Shown here: piece after piece, positions 59,001 to 64,000 of the stretch
Position numbering within the stretch: position 1 is the stretch's first letter
How the letters are laid out: every line of letters starts with the position of its first letter
DNA from: Spirodela intermedia
Taxonomy: Eukaryota > Streptophyta > Magnoliopsida > Alismatales > Araceae
Reading direction: 5' to 3'
Assembly (NCBI GenBank): GCA_902729315.2
Contig: LR746269.1
Location: forward strand, 8,158,231-8,222,230
Length of the DNA stretch: 64,000 nucleotides
Made by a program: the position numbers and the translations under genes
The notes under the pieces: generated by a model
Told to the model about the DNA's origin: nothing
The model's database searches: none
What the model saw: only the letters and a program-made list of their open reading frames with translations

Positions 59001-62000
59001 TAATACTCCAGAGGCAACAACGCCTGACAGAAGAGTTTGTGCCTCGTGCAGATCTGGTTATTTTTGCTTTATCATCTGACAGACCTTTAACTGAAAGTGA
59101 GGTATGCTTATTTCAGTTTTACCATCACAGAAGTTTCATTGTTCTTATCATGAATGTACTCTGATCTGTGGTGCGTTAATTTGAATTTGTTTGTATTCTC
59201 TCTTCTCTTCATGCTAGTAATTATCTTTTCAAAATGGATTGCTGGCGCATTTGCTCTACATTTTTTTGGTTGGATTAATGAAAAACCCCTCTAGAGCTGC
59301 ATATTCAGGATCTCCCGCTTTGGACTTTCATGAAGATTCCCCATTGAGAAGAACAGGACGCCAATTCGACCCATAAGGGGCAATTCGACCGTACACAAAG
59401 CTACAGCAGGAAAGAACGTCTGCAAAGTTTGATCATCTTGACAGAGATAGAAAGGAAAATGCTCTTTTCAGAGCCTAACCTTGGGGCTCTTAGAGACGAA
59501 TCTTATATCCTTCCCACCCTAAATGGGGCTATGGTCACTAATTAGTGGGCTTTGGTCCATAACTAAGCTGGTTTCAAGACCACTCCTAACTGGTCTCTAA
59601 CTTGTTATCGAATAGCTTCGGATCCTCTCTCAAATGTCCTATGTACTCACCATCTCCACTGTGCCTCTCATTGCAAACTCTAGTACACCATGGTTGACCT
59701 CCTAGAACATCAATTCGAATTACTACTGGGGTAAACACCATGCTTGGAGACATGTAGTTAAGGTATGCAACATTATACAGGGGAAGAACATGCTTCAAAG
59801 AATGCTTCTTGAAGATGATGGTATACAACTTGATAAAACATTATACGTAGTTGGATGCCAAAATTTAGGTCTCTATAGTGAAGTGACCGAAAGTCGTCTC
59901 TTGATGTAATATGGAAGAGATTCTTACGTCCCTTTTAGCCAGTAGTGGGAAAAAGGGAAGTATACCGGTCACAAATACACGTTTCAATGTCCGAAGAGCT
60001 AATATGGAGAAAAAAAAATGTAGAAAAAAATATGCTTTGGCTTAATATACTGAAGTTGAAAGCCTTCCGATTTGGCTTTTCTGGGCACAATGGGAAGTCA
60101 ACCATGAGTTTCCAAAATCGTACCAAATTTCTTCTTTGTTCACATGCTTAATATACTTATTGCTTCAACAAGATTTACAAGTAGGGTTGCTCTTGAGTCT
60201 GAATGCCCGTTATATCTGGAGCATGATGGGAATTTAGACCCACACTTTCTCTTAGCCTCCTGTTTAAACAGCTGTTAAAGATAACAAGAATTAATTACTA
60301 GTTCTCCTTTCCTCTTTAGGGTTGTTCATCCAAAATCTTTTCTGAGATCTCCGTCGTCTGTTGGATTTACATGCCACAATCGCTCATTTTTTTAATTTCT
60401 AAAGGCAGTGGTTTTTTATTATTAATTTACATAATTGCATTGATGTCAGAGCCGTTCGTCTTGAATCTCATGCATGATATGATCCATTTTCTCTCTGGTT
60501 TTGAAAGGAAACATTTAGCTGCTAGAGGATGTTAACATCAGAAGAAAAAACTTTTTATTCATGCACACGGCATGTTTATATTTATTGCTCAATTTTGTGG
60601 TTGAAGCAAATATCTCAATCGTTACGATATAAGGAAATAATTTGTTTGCTTTCCACCGGCAGTTTTGCTCACCCTATGCTCGTCTTGATGTTTTTCTCAG
60701 GTTAATTTTCTTCGTTATATGCAACAGTGGAAGAAAAAGGTCCTGTTTGTCTTGAACAAATCAGATCTATACCAGAATAACAGTGAGGTTTAACATTTAC
60801 ACGAGTTCAGATCGAAACGTTTACACAAGTTCTTTCATAGAACTTCTAGTTGACTTTTCCTTTCTGAAGTCATATCGTTTTATCTTTTCTGATGTAGCTT
60901 GAGGAAGGTCTTGCCTTTGTGAAAGAAAATGCAAGAAGGTTTCTGAATCAAGAAAGCGTGACGATATACCCCGTTTCTGCAAGATCTGCGCTGGAGGCGA
61001 AGCTCTCGGCCTCGTCGTCGGATCTTGGGAACTATTCTGAACAAGTCTTGTTGGACGATGCTCGATGGGTCACGAGCGGATTCCGCGAACTAGAAGACTT
61101 CTTGTACAGCTTCTTGGATGGATCGACAGATACTGGAATGGAAAGAATGAAGCTTAAGCTCAACACGCCGATCGGAATCGCAGACAGATTGCTGTCGGCT
61201 TGCGAAGCCCAAGTGAAGCACGAATATGAATGTGCCACAAACGATCTGTCCTCCATCAATGATTTGATCGGCAGTGTAAAGAGTTATGCGATGAAGATGG
61301 AGAATGAAAGCATTTCTTGGACGAAACGGACCGTTTCACTGGTCTGTTCAAGGATATATACCCTTTGTGTTCTTAGTATGGTTGAAATCGTTTGTGTTTG
61401 TTTAATGGAAGGATTTAAAATCTTTCAGGTTGAGAAGGCAAAAGCTCGTGCTGTGAAGCTCGTTGAGTCGACTCTTCAGCTGTCAAATATTGATCTTATC
61501 AGCACGTATGCTTTCAAAGGAGAGAGGTCAAGCTCAATCTCTTCTACTTCTGTGATTCAGAATGAGATTATCAGCCCTGCACTTGCTGAAACAAAGGTGA
61601 CCTCTTCTTTCTTGAGTTGACTTTATGGCAGGTCCATTTTTGCATTTCTGCATGCTGATCGTCACAGGCCAGCCACCACTGCTGCTCTCTACATTTTCTG
61701 CATTTATTTTTGAATATTATCAGATGCCAACCAAGGGTACTACTCAACCTAAGGTTCACCTGAATCTGAAGATTGTCATTTATTGGTCCATATTATTCAA
61801 GATTAAATAGATAAAAAATATGAAATTGAAGTGAAAAAAGAAGAAAAGAAAATCTGATAGGTGTGTTTAATCCAATCCAAAGGTTGCCCTTTTTCCACTT
61901 GCAGTTCTGACATCAAATCATATGTGAAATTCCTTCACCCTAATCGCTTGTTATGTAAATCGATGCTGCTTGAATGTTGTGTAACAGTTCATGTTGTGTG

Positions 62001-63824
62001 ATTATATTGTCTTCTTTCTAAGAATTCATCTTTTCCAGACGTTAGTGAGAGAATATCTGCTGTGGCTACAGTCAAGCATGACTCGTGAGGGGCAGATTTA
62101 CCTTGACTCGCTTGAAAAAAAGGGGTCTGATCCCCCTCATGATAACAATCGAGTGCTTCTGGAGACCCTCGATTTGATGAAGCGAGGGGAGGAGCTCAGC
62201 ATAAAAGTGACCAGTGATTTCAGTTCTAGCGCTGCTGCAAGGCTTCTTGAGCAGGAAATCAGAGAAGTGGTAAGTCCAATCCAACGATTTCTATCTTTCT
62301 GTAATCTTCTTCCCACCTCTTATTATCTGTCTTTTGGCTGCCCAATATCTAGTATCTATCCATTTATGGCTGATGATTGTCTGCATCTACGCAAAGGATC
62401 TTGGAGTCATGCTATGGAGGTAGAGATCATTCGAGACTCTTACTACCATCTAGAATCCGGATGTACACCATTTTCTTTTCTTTCTTCTTAAGAAGCTTGA
62501 CGATATCATCACAGCAGGAATATGTGATTCATCCGAAAGAAAAGAACTCGTCCATAGGCATTGATGAGGTAAAGTCAATTGTAAGCTGAAGTGTTCTAGA
62601 TCATCACTAACCAGAGATTATAGGTGAAGGATTTGAAAATAGGAAGATGAACTATCACAGATTTTCCCTGCAAGCTTAAACGGGTTCATAGATGCATAAG
62701 AAATCTAGGTGCAATTAATTGAGGCAGATTCTTTTATAATTTTATCTAGGTGAGTGGCGGGGTGATTGAAGATGAAAAGACAGACCGAAGAAGCATTTTT
62801 GTGATTTTTCTTTAAGATCCTTTTCAAAGAATCGTAAATTGGGAAGCCTTCTAACGAGTTCTCATCTTGTGAATGAATGAGGGGAAAAAATCAAAGTTTA
62901 GCTTACATTCTCCCAAGAACTACCTAGTCTGGCATACAAACTTTGCTTCCCTTGAGCTCTAGATGCTCAAAACTCTCTCTTGCGCAACCAGATTGGCTAT
63001 TTCTGTTCCTCAGGTATCTCTAAAAGCACCCTTTGCTGAAATGGGAAAAGAGTGCAGAAAGCTAACAGGGAAGGAGCTTCTGTTCATCCTGAGAATTTGA
63101 ACAATAATTTATTTACTAAAAGTAGCCATACGACTTGGATGAAGAACATTCTTTCTTTGATTTTCTGTCAAATCATGTGGACTGGCATGCGTAGGCAAAA
63201 AGGCTATCCCATCTGGTGGAAAGATTGTGTGAGAGAGTGTACGAACTGCTCCAAATAGGGGTCATCCTGCCTTAGCGATTCCCACTCTGTTGGGGGGGGT
63301 ATATATATAGAAATGATGAAAGACTTAGGTGCATTCACTGAATTTTCTTCAAAATAATCTCTGCCATGAACTACTAGGTACCAAAGATGTGAATGATTTT
63401 ATACAGAAAGAAAGGAAGTGAAAGCGTGTCTAACATGCAAAAGCTTGGTGGTGTAATCTCCTTCCTTCTTTGTATCAGCCTCTACTGCCGAGCAGTTAGT
63501 TTGGTGCAAGGAGAACAGATAAAGGCAGTGAGGATAGGGGAAACTTTGATAACTATTTGCAATGAGACTGGTTTCCATGGCCTATAATCCCTTACTGTAT
63601 TGCATTCCTGCCCAAGTATCTGGAAGAATGTGCTCTCTAGATTGGAAAATGGTTTGGTCCTTTGGGCGCTTAAAACCCTTCTCTTTTTGTGCCTTCCTTG
63701 TGTTTCAGGTTCTGGGGACCTTTGGCGCACTGGGGGCTGCCGGGCTCTCTGCCTCACTTCTTACCTCTGTATTGCCTACGACAGCGGAAGATCTCCTTGC
63801 ACTGACATTCTGCGCTTCTGGCGG
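53046..63824 (+). CDS. FZL: FZL, chloroplast fuzzy-onion-like dynamin GTPase (3' end outside window)
   Basis: Exons in the window: 53046-53589, 54555-55105, 55230-55298, 57065-57256, 58970-59101, 60701-60787, 60898-61341, 61429-61596, 62039-62269, 63709-63824; 844 complete codons, then a GTAACG donor, so about 90-100 residues are missing at the right edge. FZL is a membrane-remodelling GTPase of the mitofusin/dynamin group, in thylakoid and inner-envelope membranes, shaping thylakoids. Residues 1-75 are a basic, Ser/Arg-rich transit peptide. Residues about 90-330 are a TenI/thiamine-phosphate-synthase-like barrel (ERVDIAAAVGASGVVLSDQG). GTPase: G1 GEFNSGKST (389-397), G2 VPTTNEIT, G3 DTPG (457-460), G4 NKSD (515-518). 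The last exon holds the membrane segment GALGAAGLSASLLTSVLPTT. An in-frame ATG 15 codons upstream (53001) is an alternative start. All phases agree. Confidence 0.95.
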
Positions 63825-64000
63825 GTAACGTTCATTCCCACCCCCGGCTGACCCTCAGTTCATCTTCGCCTTCTTTTTTTTGGACCGCATTGCCAGTTCC
63901 GTTGCTTTCATCGGAAATTAGATATTAAAAAAAGAAAAGAAGTTTCGTAGTCTAAGCACATAAAAAAAAACACAGATTCATGACGGAAATAGTTTAGTTG
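63825..64000 (+). other. FZL intron at the right edge
   Basis: After the donor at 63825 the sequence reads as intron to the window end. The remaining FZL exon or exons, encoding the C-terminal coiled coil of the family, should lie just beyond. Confidence 0.75.

Noticed and set aside
59281-59830. A retroelement fragment in an FZL intron
   Set aside because: The texture suggested a Copia-like piece, but I could not find a diagnostic motif or terminal repeat.

Overview
This is nuclear DNA of a flowering plant. Every recognised gene is intron-split with GT-AG junctions (one GC-AG), the protein families are plant ones, intergenic DNA is AT-rich, and there is a decayed plant LTR retrotransposon. 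The first exons of several genes are GC-rich with TCC/GGC repeats, which leans towards a monocot-like or early-branching angiosperm, but I cannot name the lineage. I rebuilt exon-intron structures by hand from splice signals, reading phase and family motifs. Nine genes close in frame as single proteins, and a tenth runs off the right edge.

Layout. 1-3.6 kb: a small secreted lipid-transfer-type protein (- strand) with a tiny last exon, plus a compound microsatellite. 3.6-7.8 kb: a ten-exon plant O-fucosyltransferase-family protein (-). 8.3-9.3 kb: 2.5 copies of a roughly 384-bp tandem repeat. 10.5-16.0 kb: an eight-exon CUE-domain/coiled-coil protein (+). 16.0-18.6 kb: AT-rich, no gene seen. 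18.65-24.63 kb: an old, stop-riddled Ty3/Gypsy-type LTR retrotransposon (LTR-PBS-gag-PR-RT-RNaseH-INT-LTR). 25.4-30.25 kb: a six-exon thioredoxin-type glutathione peroxidase (-), with a duplicated promoter-like block upstream at 30.5-31.1 kb. 31.9-38.7 kb: a six-exon N-terminal glutamine amidohydrolase, NTAQ1 (-). 38.8-44.9 kb: AT-rich DNA ending in a tandem repeat and an inverted partial copy of the next gene. 44.9-47.7 kb: a three-exon NAD(P)H:quinone oxidoreductase (+). 48.8-49.6 kb: a glyoxalase-I-family protein (-). 49.9-52.2 kb: a GIY-YIG nuclease-domain protein (-). 53.0 kb to the right edge: FZL, the chloroplast fuzzy-onion/dynamin-like GTPase (+), cut off by the window before its last exons.

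The genes are ordinary single-copy plant genes and do not form an operon-like pathway. Glutathione peroxidase, quinone reductase and the glyoxalase-like protein all deal with reactive species, but they lie on different strands and I see no evidence of co-regulation. The GIY-YIG gene and FZL are divergent, with about 0.85 kb between start codons. I did not find a convincing new multi-gene system. The most unusual structures are the inverted, apparently 'spliced' fragment of the quinone reductase 5' end at 44.13-44.19 kb, the duplicated TATA/GGGCCCAC block upstream of the peroxidase, and the tandem-repeat blocks at 8.3 and 43.7 kb.
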